DNA of 33,282 nt, from IMG/VR virus record IMGVR_UViG_3300020436_000041, positions 1 to 33,282 of that record; one strand, given 5' to 3'. Position numbers and translations under genes: made by a program. Of this stretch, positions 7,675-15,893 are shown one piece after another; position 1 is the first letter of the stretch, and each line of letters opens with the position of its first letter. Below the pieces are notes generated by a model that saw nothing but the letters and a program-made list of their open reading frames with translations, was not told where the DNA came from and did no database searches. This stretch comes from a virus.

Positions 7675-9189
7675 ATGGAACAAGATATTATAGAACTATT
7701 TATAGACGAGGATAATGATTTTGCTGGTATAGAAGCAATATCTATAGTAGAATACCCTGCAATAGAAGAAGATTTTATTGCTTTGAAGGAACAGCAAATA
7801 CAATTAGCAGAGGTTGACTCTGAAAAAAGAATATTGATGGGAGCTGCTTTAATACCAGACCGAAAGATATTTAGAAAAAGTGGAGACAAAGAGTATTTTA
7901 TATACTTCTCAAAAGATACTGTTAGGCAGGCTTCTGAATTGTTTTTGTCAAAAGGCAAGCAAAACAATTCAACACTAGAACATGACGTAGAGTTAAAAGG
8001 ACTTAGTGTTGTTGAAAGCTGGATAATTGAAGATGAGCAAAAAGATAAATCTGCTAAATACAATTTAAATTTACCTGTAGGAACTTGGATGGTTTCTGTA
8101 AAGGTAAATAACGACAAAATATGGGAGGAGTTTGTAAAAGAAGGCAAAGTAAAAGGTTTTAGTATTGAGGGTTTTTTTACAGACAAGCTGGATGAAAGAC
8201 CAAGAGAAAGTGTAAGGGAAGAAGTAGACTCAGAAGAGTTTGAGGCATTAGCAAAGTTGTTTGAGTTAGAAGATATTGTTCTTTCACAATGGGGGGTTGA
8301 ACTAGAAACATATAATGATTATCCACAGGCAGCCAGAAACAATGCTAAAAGAGCTTTAGATTACAAGAAAAAGAATGGTTCTTCTTGTGGCACACCTGTC
8401 GGCTGGCGAAGAGCTTCACAATTAGCTTCAGGTGCGAATATTTCGAGAAGCACGATTGCTCGAATGGCAAGCTTTAAGAGACATCAGCAAAACAAAGACG
8501 TACCATACTCAGAAGGATGTGGTGGTATTATGTGGGATGCTTGGGGTGGTAGTGCTGGAGTTAATTGGGCTATCAATAAATTAAAGAAGATAGATAAATT
8601 ATCTGAAGATTTTGTTCCTGTTAATGATGACTACATTATTATAAACGACAGACTAGCTTACTCCACAAAAGAGCAAGCTGAGAAAATGGCAAAAGATTTA
8701 AAGTGCGAAGGATTTCATGTTCATGAAATAGACGACAAAGAATGGTTTATGCCTTGCAAAGAACACTTCTTAGCAGAAGTAGGCCCTAAAGGAGGAATCA
8801 GAAAGTCTCCTAAAGCACCAAAATCTGACACACCAAACAAAAATCCCAAAGGGAAAGGAAGTGCTGGTGGAAGTGCAAAAGGCAAAACAGGAGCTAAGGT
8901 ATCTGCAAAAGACAGAGCAACACTACAAAAAAAAGCAGATGACTTTAACAAGAGATATAAAGAGAAGTTAGGCTATGGTGTTACTGTAGGTATGCTGGCT
9001 AGTGTATTTCAAAGAGGTTTAGGAGCTTTTAATACTTCTCACTCTCCAAACGTTAAATCAGCTTCACAATGGGCATTTGCGAGAACCAACGCTTTCCTTT
9101 ACTTAGTAAAAAACGGAAGGCCACAAAATCCAAAATATACAACTGACTACGACTTATTACCAAAAAAACACCCTAAATCCCCTAAATAA
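7675..9189 (+). CDS. XkdF-type capsid maturation protease with extra C-terminal domains
   Basis: This 504-residue protein appears to be the prohead protease fused to other modules. Residues 1-170 fit the XkdF-like serine protease family: an N-terminal AISIVEYPAIEEDF segment (21-34), a probable catalytic His at 103 (STLEHDVEL) and Ser at 163 (KGFSIEGFF). Residues about 215-300 form a Cys/Trp/Gly-rich domain with SSCGTPVGWRRASQLASG and GCGGIMWDAWGG, of unknown function but familiar from Bacteroidetes phage proteases. A Lys/Gly/Ser/Pro linker (about 370-410) leads to a C-terminal region like DUF5824 (RGLGAFNTSHSP, SQWAFARTNAFLYL). The gene is two reading frames upstream of the scaffold and capsid, the usual setting. 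The protease call is good; the extra domains may be cleaved off or packaged. Confidence 0.75.
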   Translation: MEQDIIELFIDEDNDFAGIEAISIVEYPAIEEDFIALKEQQIQLAEVDSEKRILMGAALIPDRKIFRKSGDKEYFIYFSKDTVRQASELFLSKGKQNNSTLEHDVELKGLSVVESWIIEDEQKDKSAKYNLNLPVGTWMVSVKVNNDKIWEEFVKEGKVKGFSIEGFFTDKLDERPRESVREEVDSEEFEALAKLFELEDIVLSQWGVELETYNDYPQAARNNAKRALDYKKKNGSSCGTPVGWRRASQLASGANISRSTIARMASFKRHQQNKDVPYSEGCGGIMWDAWGGSAGVNWAINKLKKIDKLSEDFVPVNDDYIIINDRLAYSTKEQAEKMAKDLKCEGFHVHEIDDKEWFMPCKEHFLAEVGPKGGIRKSPKAPKSDTPNKNPKGKGSAGGSAKGKTGAKVSAKDRATLQKKADDFNKRYKEKLGYGVTVGMLASVFQRGLGAFNTSHSPNVKSASQWAFARTNAFLYLVKNGRPQNPKYTTDYDLLPKKHPKSPK

Positions 9190-9308
9190 TGAGAAGAAAA
9201 ACAATAAGCACATATAGAAAGAAAAAAAGAAAGTCTCATCCACATAGCAAAAATGCAAGCAAAGGAAAGACAGGATATAAGAAGAAATATAAAGGACAAG
9301 GAAGATGA
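9189..9308 (+). CDS. very basic 39-residue mini-protein
   Basis: The ATG shares its A with the last base of the protease stop codon, and the stop overlaps the next mini-gene. The product is almost half Lys and Arg (RKKKRKSHPHSKNASKGKTG in the middle) with no hydrophobic core, so it probably binds nucleic acid or an acidic partner such as the Glu-rich scaffold. I recall similar tiny basic genes next to the capsid protease of flavobacterial phages. The function is unknown. Confidence 0.65.
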   Translation: MRRKTISTYRKKKRKSHPHSKNASKGKTGYKKKYKGQGR

Positions 9309-9451
9309 AAAAAACACCTAGTAAATCAAGCCCTACAGGAAAAAAGAGAGGCTGTTTATGCAAAGACGGAACTTACAGCAGTAAATGCTGTGATGGAAGT
9401 TTACAAGCACAAGGTATTGGAGCTTTAACAGGGCAGGGAACAACTCCATAA
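9305..9451 (+). CDS. Cys-containing 48-residue mini-protein
   Basis: The start overlaps the previous stop by four bases (ATGA). The protein has four Cys in KRGCLCKDGTYSSKCCDGSL, a compact possible metal-binding or disulfide knuckle, followed by QAQGIGALTGQGTTP. No signal peptide is seen. Its place between protease and scaffold suggests a small virion or capsid-assembly accessory protein. I know of look-alikes in marine Bacteroidetes phages but no assigned role. Confidence 0.65.
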   Translation: MKKTPSKSSPTGKKRGCLCKDGTYSSKCCDGSLQAQGIGALTGQGTTP

Positions 9452-9481
9452 CCTTGAAAATGAAACAGATATTTTATTAAT

Positions 9482-9489
9482 CGTTATCT
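9482..9489 (+). promoter_or_regulatory. CGTTATCT element (divergent copy)
   Basis: CGTTATCT differs in one base from the four other copies and sits 18 bases, not 4, before the ATG at 9508. It heads the scaffold-capsid pair and may be a weaker or differently used version. Confidence 0.4.
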
Positions 9490-9507
9490 AATTAAATAAT
9501 TATTTAT

Positions 9508-9990
9508 ATGAAAGCAACAGAAATTATTGACAAGTTTAAAAAAGTGTTACTTTCTGTAGAAGCTGAAGAAGAAACTCCTGTTCAAGAGGAACTTTCTGCT
9601 GAAGTTAAAGAGGAAGTGATAGAGCAAGTTGACCTTGCAGAGGAAACAGTAGAAGAAAATTCTACAGAAGAATTAGCTGAAGAGGAAGTAGAAGAGGAAG
9701 CTCCTGTTAAAGAAGCTCCTGAAGAACTTTACGCTACAAAAGAAGAGTTATCTAAAGTTGTAGCTGAATTCAAAGCAATGTATGAGCAAATGATGGATAG
9801 TATCAACAAAGAAGAATCAGTTGACGCTCCAGAAGAATTAAGCTCAGACAAAGTTGAGTTATCTGAAGAGACTGAGGAAATTTCTCATTCTCCTGAAGCT
9901 GAAGTAAATTCTAAGCAAATGAATTTATATTCTCAAAGTAGAGCGATTACTACGCAACAAAGAGTATTTAACAAATTATTTAACAATTAA
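9508..9990 (+). CDS. acidic scaffold-like protein
   Basis: This 160-residue protein is extremely Glu-rich (long runs such as EELAEEEVEEEAPVKEAPEE) and predicted to be mostly helical, with a helix at about 75-100 and a basic, Gln/Asn-containing C-terminus (ITTQQRVFNKLFNN). An acidic helical protein immediately upstream of the major capsid gene and downstream of the protease fits a capsid scaffold whose C-terminal basic end binds the capsid protein. No sequence motif proves it; the call rests on composition and position. Confidence 0.65.
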   Translation: MKATEIIDKFKKVLLSVEAEEETPVQEELSAEVKEEVIEQVDLAEETVEENSTEELAEEEVEEEAPVKEAPEELYATKEELSKVVAEFKAMYEQMMDSINKEESVDAPEELSSDKVELSEETEEISHSPEAEVNSKQMNLYSQSRAITTQQRVFNKLFNN

Positions 9991-10000
9991 TTAATTAATT

Positions 10001-10930
10001 ATGGCAACAACAACAAGTATTACAACTACTTACGCTGGGGAATTTGCTGGAAAATATATTGCAGCAGCTCTCCTTTCAGGTTCTACTATTGAGAATGGTG
10101 GAATTGAAGTAAAACCAAACATTAAGTTTAAAGAAGTCATCAAGAAATTAGCTACAGGCGACCTAGTTGCAAATGCTAGCTGTGATTTTGATGCAACATC
10201 ATCTGTTACTTTAACAGAAAGAATTTTACAACCAGAAGAATTTCAAGTAAACTTACAGCTATGTAAGTCTGATTTTGTATCAGATTGGGAAGCTGTATCT
10301 ATGGGATATTCTGCGTTTGACACATTACCTAAGAATTTCCAAGATTTCTTATTAGCTCATGTAATTGCTAAAGTAGCAGAAAAAACTGAGCAAACTATCT
10401 GGGAAGGAGCAAATGCTACTGCTGGAGAGTTTGACGGATTTACTACATTAGCTGCTGCTGATAGTAATGTTATTGCAGTATCTTCAGGTGGAGCTGTAAC
10501 TGCTGGAAACGTATTAACAGAGCTAGGAAGCATTGTAGACGCAATTCCTTCATCTATTTATAGTAGTGAAGATTTATACATCTACGTTTCTCAAAACATG
10601 GCTAGAGCATATGTAAGAGCTTTAGGTGGTTTTGGTGCAAATGGTTTAGGTGCTGCTGGTACTAACAACCAAGGAACACAATGGTGGAATAACGGTTCAC
10701 TATCATTTGACGGTGTTAAATTGTTTGTAGCTAACGGATTGGCAGATAATACTGCAATGGCTGCACAAAAATCTAACTTATATTTTGGAACAGGTTTATT
10801 ATCAGACCACAATGAAGTTAAGGTCATTGACATGGCTGATATTGACGGTTCTCAAAACGTTAGAATTGTTATGAGATATACTGCTGGAGTACAGTACGGT
10901 ATTAGTGAGGAAATTGTATATTACTCATAG
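10001..10930 (+). CDS. major capsid protein (HK97-like)
   Basis: The 309-residue product forms the head shell. It begins MATTTSITTTYAGEFAGKYI and is rich in Ala and Gly, with small-residue beta segments, a helix containing DFLLAHVIAKVAEKTEQTIW (about 113-132, a spine-helix-like element) and a C-terminal beta strand region (VRIVMRYTAGVQYGISEEIV). Length, lack of Cys-rich motifs, and position after protease and scaffold fit a compact HK97-fold capsid protein of flavobacterial phages. Ten bases separate it from the scaffold gene, and a strong terminator follows at 10960-10990, as expected for the most abundant virion protein. Confidence 0.8.
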   Translation: MATTTSITTTYAGEFAGKYIAAALLSGSTIENGGIEVKPNIKFKEVIKKLATGDLVANASCDFDATSSVTLTERILQPEEFQVNLQLCKSDFVSDWEAVSMGYSAFDTLPKNFQDFLLAHVIAKVAEKTEQTIWEGANATAGEFDGFTTLAAADSNVIAVSSGGAVTAGNVLTELGSIVDAIPSSIYSSEDLYIYVSQNMARAYVRALGGFGANGLGAAGTNNQGTQWWNNGSLSFDGVKLFVANGLADNTAMAAQKSNLYFGTGLLSDHNEVKVIDMADIDGSQNVRIVMRYTAGVQYGISEEIVYYS

Positions 10931-10959
10931 TAAATAAATTAAATATTAACTATAAAATA

Positions 10960-10990
10960 GGGTGGGTGGAAATTCTACCTACCCTTTTTT
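10960..10990 (+). terminator. terminator after the major capsid gene
   Basis: GGGTGGGTGG (10960-10969) pairs with CTACCTACCC (10975-10984), using G-U pairs, around a 5-base loop and is followed by six T residues. This is a canonical intrinsic terminator between capsid and major tail genes. Read-through, or an unseen promoter, is needed for the next gene. Confidence 0.85.
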
Positions 10991-11008
10991 AATAAAAACA
11001 ATTAAATT

Positions 11009-11581
11009 ATGGCTTGTGATATATCAAAAGGAAGGCTAGAAGCTTGTAAAGAGTCAGTTGGTGGTATTAAAGCAATTTATATCGCTAATTATAGTTCTTC
11101 AATGTATGATGGAATGGCTGATGGTTCTGCAAATGCTCCTTCAGCATCAGGTTTTGATGGAGAGGTTGACTCTTTAACATCAGCAGTTGATGTCTACAAG
11201 TTTGAGTTAAGAGGAGACAATAATACTTTTGAGGAAACTAACGAAAACTCAAGAGACAATGGAACATCATTCTGGACTCAAACAGGAAGTTTTGTTATTA
11301 AAAGACAAAATGCTGAGACTATGATGCAATTAAAACTTTTATCTTATGGTAGACCTCATATTATTATAGAGGACTATAACAATAAATTTAGAATAGCTGG
11401 AGCAGAGAATGGAGTAGAGGTTTCTGTGAACACTTCTACAGGAGGAGCTATGGGAGATTTATATGGTTATACAGTTTCTTTCGAGGGAAGAGAGGTTCTT
11501 CCAGCTCTATTTGTCAATTCTGCATTGATTGACAATACATCAGGATTTGATGTAGCGACTACAAATATGAGCAACGAATAA
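11009..11581 (+). CDS. putative major tail (tube) protein
   Basis: This 190-residue protein is predicted to be beta-rich with flexible Ser/Gly/Ala loops and no signal peptide. It starts MACDISKGRLEACKESVGGI, contains FWTQTGSFVIKRQNAETMMQ near the middle, and ends with a beta segment (YGYTVSFEGREVLPALFVNS). Such small beta proteins flanked by their own terminator after the capsid gene are typical major tail tube subunits in Bacteroidetes phages. Both sides of the gene carry strong terminators (10960-10990 and 11606-11636), which suits separate high expression. Confidence 0.65.
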   Translation: MACDISKGRLEACKESVGGIKAIYIANYSSSMYDGMADGSANAPSASGFDGEVDSLTSAVDVYKFELRGDNNTFEETNENSRDNGTSFWTQTGSFVIKRQNAETMMQLKLLSYGRPHIIIEDYNNKFRIAGAENGVEVSVNTSTGGAMGDLYGYTVSFEGREVLPALFVNSALIDNTSGFDVATTNMSNE

Positions 11582-11605
11582 TATTCCTTTATTATTATTC
11601 ATTCT

Positions 11606-11636
11606 AAAAGGGTAGATTTTTGTCTACCCTTTTTTT
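11606..11636 (+). terminator. terminator after the major tail protein gene
   Basis: GGGTAGA (11610-11616) pairs with TCTACCC (11623-11629) around a 6-base loop, extended by AAAA / TTTT, and runs into seven T residues. It ends the 11009 transcript 36 bases before the next gene, leaving only the stretch with the CGTTATCA element for a new start. Confidence 0.9.
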
Positions 11637-11660
11637 ATATAAAACAAAATTTAATTTTTA

Positions 11661-11668
11661 CGTTATCA
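11661..11668 (+). promoter_or_regulatory. CGTTATCA start-proximal element (copy 3)
   Basis: CGTTATCA, then TATT, then the ATG at 11673. The block from ACAAAATTTAA to the ATG is nearly identical to that before the gene at 335. It is confined to the 36 bases between a strong terminator and a start codon. Confidence 0.65.
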
Positions 11669-11672
11669 TATT

Positions 11673-13532
11673 ATGATTATTACAAGTAACCAAGGAAACC
11701 AAACATTAAGGATTTTAGCGAGAGAAAAATACTTGGTTTTTGATACTAGTGTTGAGCCTAACGTACTTCCAGCAGGACAAGTTGCTATTGAGCTTTATGA
11801 AGATGGAACAGGTTTAAAATTAACAGTAGATAATGAGGATAGTCTTAGATATGACAACTATCTTGAACTTAAGTTTAACGTAAACGACTATTTAAGAGAA
11901 AGTTATTATTACAGGCTTGATGTTTACACAAAGATAGGAGAGCAATATGGTAGTGGTTTAACAAACGAGAAACCCAGACTTATATATAGAGATAAAATAT
12001 TTATCTTACCTGCAAACAAATCTCCATATGATGAGAAAATAAGGTATACCTTGAATGATAGTTATACGCAAATGGAAGATGAAGTTCCTTCGTCATATGA
12101 CTATATTGTTTTTGATGAGGGTAGTGATTATGATTATGCTACTCCTAATACAGACGGAACTCCTTCTACGGTAGTTAATCAGCAATCAAATACAAGTTCA
12201 GGAGGGCAATCTATTACTCCTGTAACAGGAACTCATGATATTGATAATGACGGATATGGAGAGGTTTATGCTATAAGCAACACTTTGTATGTTTATGGTG
12301 TTGGTAGTGGCCCTTTTCACAACACTTCAGGCCAAGACATAGATGGGAACACAGTAAGTTATACAACTAGAACTAATTTAATAGGAGAATATACTGTAGA
12401 TGAAAGCCAATATGGAACATTCCAGACTGCTAGTGGATATACAGAATATATTGTACACCATTTAAATGCAAGACAACCTTCTGATTATGGGTATCTTCCT
12501 TTGTTTAGTCAAAATGGTCTTGCAGACTATACAAATGGATATGTTTATTATAGAGAAGGTTTTGATTATAGAATAATGGAACATGGTAATGGTTATGAAG
12601 TTCTTGACTTGCAGCCTGAGAGTAATGCTAATTTTACAGTTCCAGCAGGAACAACTATTGAAGATTTAATAAGTGATGTAAACAAATTTAACTCAGACCA
12701 TAATGTTGACGATAGCAGATGGGATAGGGATAAAATTTATTTAGATAGTTCAAAAACAGATATTGCTGTTGGAGATTCTATATATGCTGACGACCAAGGC
12801 TCAAAATATCCAGGAGGTACTACAAACGGTAGAACAAACAGAGCTTGGTTTAATTGGAATGGAGACGTTGTAAAAGTAACAGGTGGTGTTGTAACTCACA
12901 GGTATAACTACAAAGACGGCCCTGAAAGATATGTGATGTATACAGGAACAAATGTCATGAAAAAGAGAGACTATGATGGGAGTAATTACCTTCCGACAGT
13001 AGAACACCGTCTGCCTACTGTAGGCAAAGAATGGGAAGGAGACGCTCCTAGTGGGCCTAACCCTGGCTCTTTGGTTACAAAAAACGTAATTGCAGATGTA
13101 GCAGCAGAAATGCAAACACAGCTAGACGCAGGTCTTGCTTGCGTTGAGACTGTGTATAATTCTGCTGAAACAGGTAGAACCTTTTTAGATTGGGGTAATT
13201 ATGTTGCAGGAACAGGAAATTATCCTTTTGAACCTGGAAATTATATATACAGAAGAAGGCATGGTAAAAATGCGTATAGAAGGCTTGACTTAGACATGGA
13301 AATAAGAACTCAAAGTTTGATTAACACCTTTACAAACCCTGTTACAGGACAGCAGTTTACTATTGACAACACCTATAAAGCAGGAGAAACTTATTTTAGA
13401 TACCTGCCTGTTTTTGGGTTTATGCCTTTTCATTTTAGTTTTCCACAATACAGAAGCTGTATAATTGTAGAGGTTAATAAATATACAGGAGAAATCATAA
13501 ACAGACAGATAGTCTCTAAAAGTAATTATTAA
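11673..13532 (+). CDS. large putative tail/adhesin protein
   Basis: The 619-residue protein is acidic and rich in Tyr, Asp, Asn and Gly, with many predicted beta strands. The first 130 residues form a tidy beta domain (QTLRILAREKYLVFDTSVEP, LELKFNVNDYLRESYYYRLD). A Ser/Thr/Gln/Gly linker near 160-180 follows, and then a long Tyr/Asp/Gly-rich region. This looks like a structural stem plus a surface-exposed part of a tail protein. It starts a new transcription block after a terminator and is followed four bases later by the portal gene. I do not recognise a named family. Confidence 0.5.
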   Translation: MIITSNQGNQTLRILAREKYLVFDTSVEPNVLPAGQVAIELYEDGTGLKLTVDNEDSLRYDNYLELKFNVNDYLRESYYYRLDVYTKIGEQYGSGLTNEKPRLIYRDKIFILPANKSPYDEKIRYTLNDSYTQMEDEVPSSYDYIVFDEGSDYDYATPNTDGTPSTVVNQQSNTSSGGQSITPVTGTHDIDNDGYGEVYAISNTLYVYGVGSGPFHNTSGQDIDGNTVSYTTRTNLIGEYTVDESQYGTFQTASGYTEYIVHHLNARQPSDYGYLPLFSQNGLADYTNGYVYYREGFDYRIMEHGNGYEVLDLQPESNANFTVPAGTTIEDLISDVNKFNSDHNVDDSRWDRDKIYLDSSKTDIAVGDSIYADDQGSKYPGGTTNGRTNRAWFNWNGDVVKVTGGVVTHRYNYKDGPERYVMYTGTNVMKKRDYDGSNYLPTVEHRLPTVGKEWEGDAPSGPNPGSLVTKNVIADVAAEMQTQLDAGLACVETVYNSAETGRTFLDWGNYVAGTGNYPFEPGNYIYRRRHGKNAYRRLDLDMEIRTQSLINTFTNPVTGQQFTIDNTYKAGETYFRYLPVFGFMPFHFSFPQYRSCIIVEVNKYTGEIINRQIVSKSNY

Positions 13533-13535
13533 GAT

Positions 13536-15242
13536 ATGAGTATAAGAACAATAAATTTATCTGGATATGAAGTTCCAGAAATAAAAGAAGTTTACAATAA
13601 GGAATGGATTTCTTATGGAGACAACAATGATTATTTTGATACTTTAATAGAAAGGTATCTAGGTTCTCCTACAAATAGTAGGTGTATAAATGGTATTGTT
13701 GACATGGTATATGGAAGAGGCCTTGAGGCTACAGATAGTAAAGACTATCCTGAGATGTATGCTAAATTCAAAACCTTAATTAGACCAAAAGAAGTAAAAA
13801 GACTTGCTAACGACTATAAAATGTTAGGACAAGCAGCTATGCAGGTTGTCTACAACAAGTCTAAAACAAAGATTATAAAAGTTGTACACTTTCCTATGGA
13901 GTGTTTGAGAGCAGAAAAATGCGACTCAAAGGGAGTTATAAGGGCTTACTACTATCATCCAAAGTGGAGTGAAATAAAACCAAACGACAACCCTAAAAGA
14001 ATTCCTACTTTCCGTAACGGTAAAAAAAGCGAAACATCTGAGCTTTATATATTTAAACCATACAGAAGTGGTTTCTATTATTATGCGCCTGTAGATTATC
14101 ATGGGTGTTTACAATATTGCTCTTTAGAAGAGGAGGTAAGTAATTACCACATAAGTAACATAAAGCAAGGCTTACAGCCTAGCTTACTAATAAATTTCAA
14201 TAACGGAATTCCAAATGAGGAAACACAAGAGATTATTGAAAGAAAAATATATGACAAGTTTAGTGGCAGTTCAAATGCAGGTAAATTTATCCTAGCATTT
14301 AACGAGTCTATAGAAACTAAAGCAGACCTTGAGCCAATACATTTGCCTGACGCACACGCTCAATATCAGTTTCTTTCTGATGAGAGTAGAGAAAAAATTA
14401 TGTTAGGGCATGGTATTGTGTCTCCTATCTTACTAGGTATTAAAGATAATACAGGGTTTGGGAATAATGCAGAGGAGTTAAGAACTGCCTCTATATTAAT
14501 GGACAATATTGTTATTAGGCCTTTCCAAGAAGAACTAATAGACGGTATAAACGACATACTTCACTTTAACAAGATATATCTAAATCTTTACTTTGTAACA
14601 CTACAACCGATTGAGTTTACAGAGCTAGACAATATATCTACAAGAGTTAAGAGAGAAGAAGAAACAGGAGAGAAGTTAAGCAAAGTAGAATTAACTGACT
14701 TCTCTGATGAGCAGGGAATAGACCTTCTCGAGCAATTAGAGGCTCTAGGAGAGCGAATCTCTGACGATTGGGAGCTAGTACACACCGAAGAGGTAAAAGA
14801 CTCGGAAAAGAGCTTTGATTTAGCTAATTTTGAGGCAAGCCCAAACAAAGAATCTAAACAAGACAAAGGTATCTTTAAAGTACGATATGCTTATATGCCT
14901 ATAAGGAAGTCTCCTAATAGTAGAGACTTCTGTAAAAGGATGGAATTATATACACAAGACGGCATTGTATTTAGAAAAGAAGATATAGGTTTGATGAGTT
15001 TTAGAGGAGTAAACAGAAAGTTAGGACATAAAGGGCAGAATTATTCTTTATTTAAATATAAGGGAGGCAAAAACTGTAAACATTTCTGGGAGTTAAGAGT
15101 ATATAAAAAGAAAGTGTCTGATGATGCAAAGATAAGTGTAAATCAAGCAACAAAAGACGGCTTTGTTGAACCAAGCAATCCTTCAGAAGTATCTGTTAGA
15201 CCAGCAGACATGAAAGACGGAGGAGCTTACCCAAACAATTAA
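13536..15242 (+). CDS. portal protein with C-terminal Mu F-like module
   Basis: This 568-residue protein is the probable portal, the dodecameric ring through which DNA enters and leaves the head. Residues about 20-365 show the portal pattern: SYGDNNDYFDTLIERYLGSP near 26-45, a wing region, FNESIETKADLEPIHLPDAH, then a clip/stem-like VSPILLGIKDNTGFGNNAEE near 295-314. A Glu-rich linker (about 370-440) leads to residues 446-525, with SRDFC, FRKEDI and YKGGKNCKHFWELRVY, a module I know from minor head (Mu F-like) proteins. So portal and minor head functions seem fused. Unusually, the gene lies after capsid and tail genes rather than beside the terminase. Confidence 0.8.
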   Translation: MSIRTINLSGYEVPEIKEVYNKEWISYGDNNDYFDTLIERYLGSPTNSRCINGIVDMVYGRGLEATDSKDYPEMYAKFKTLIRPKEVKRLANDYKMLGQAAMQVVYNKSKTKIIKVVHFPMECLRAEKCDSKGVIRAYYYHPKWSEIKPNDNPKRIPTFRNGKKSETSELYIFKPYRSGFYYYAPVDYHGCLQYCSLEEEVSNYHISNIKQGLQPSLLINFNNGIPNEETQEIIERKIYDKFSGSSNAGKFILAFNESIETKADLEPIHLPDAHAQYQFLSDESREKIMLGHGIVSPILLGIKDNTGFGNNAEELRTASILMDNIVIRPFQEELIDGINDILHFNKIYLNLYFVTLQPIEFTELDNISTRVKREEETGEKLSKVELTDFSDEQGIDLLEQLEALGERISDDWELVHTEEVKDSEKSFDLANFEASPNKESKQDKGIFKVRYAYMPIRKSPNSRDFCKRMELYTQDGIVFRKEDIGLMSFRGVNRKLGHKGQNYSLFKYKGGKNCKHFWELRVYKKKVSDDAKISVNQATKDGFVEPSNPSEVSVRPADMKDGGAYPNN

Positions 15243-15246
15243 TATT

Positions 15247-15759
15247 ATGTCAAAAGCCTTATTTATTAACGTAAGAGATTTAAAGAGAAAATCTATTATA
15301 GACGGAAACATTGATGCAGACAAAGTAATTCAATTCATTGAAGTTGCACAAGACACTCATATACAGAATTATCTCGGTGGAAATCTTTATCAAAAACTAC
15401 AAGATTTAATTATATCAGGAGATATTGAGAATAGTACAAACGCAAATTACAAGACTTTGCTTATTTCATATATAAAGCCTATGCTAATATGGTTTACTCA
15501 AAGCAATTATTTGCCGTTTGCTATGTATCAAATATCTAACGGAGGTGTTTTTAAACATATAAGTGAAAACTCAGAATCAGTAACACAAGAAGAGATGGCT
15601 ATGTTAACAAACAAAGTTACTGAAACAGCAGAGTTTTATACAAGAAGGTTTCTTGATTACATGACATATAATTCAACCTTATATCCAGAGTATAACTCAA
15701 ACACAAATGAAGATATGTACCCTGATAAAGATGTTAACTTTCATAGTTGGGTTCTTTAA
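15247..15759 (+). CDS. head-tail connector protein (DUF6712-like)
   Basis: The 170-residue, mostly helical protein begins four bases after the portal stop. The segment VAQDTHIQNYLGGNLYQKLQ (about 33-52) and a second helix with LTNKVTETAEFYTRRFLDYM (about 115-134) match the layout of gp6-type connector proteins of Bacteroidetes phages (DUF6712-like), which dock under the portal. Helical content, size and the place next to the portal agree. It probably closes the head together with the gp10-like protein encoded at 1588. Confidence 0.65.
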   Translation: MSKALFINVRDLKRKSIIDGNIDADKVIQFIEVAQDTHIQNYLGGNLYQKLQDLIISGDIENSTNANYKTLLISYIKPMLIWFTQSNYLPFAMYQISNGGVFKHISENSESVTQEEMAMLTNKVTETAEFYTRRFLDYMTYNSTLYPEYNSNTNEDMYPDKDVNFHSWVL

Positions 15760-15761
15760 TC

Positions 15762-15893
15762 ATGGGGATGTACAAGCCAAAAAAAGTAAATATTGAAAAA
15801 TTAAAACAGTATTTAAAAAGACAAGAAGATGAATTGGTACACAACAACAAGTTGGAATATAAAAGTAAAATACAAAAAAACAAAATAGCATGA
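15762..15893 (+). CDS. basic 43-residue hypothetical protein
   Basis: A short open frame fills the gap between the connector gene and the 307-residue tail protein; its stop overlaps the next start (ATGA). The product is a single predicted basic helix (KVNIEKLKQYLKRQEDELVH). The role is unknown. Confidence 0.55.
   Translation: MGMYKPKKVNIEKLKQYLKRQEDELVHNNKLEYKSKIQKNKIA

Noticed and set aside
7668-8186. 172-codon open frame on the - strand
   Set aside because: It lies opposite the protease gene, is Ser/Ile-rich as expected for a shadow of Glu/Asp/Lys-rich coding sequence, and no other gene is on the - strand.
12801-13115. 104-codon open frame on the - strand
   Set aside because: Shadow of the 619-residue tail gene; Cys/Ser/Val-rich composition with no motif, promoter or start context.
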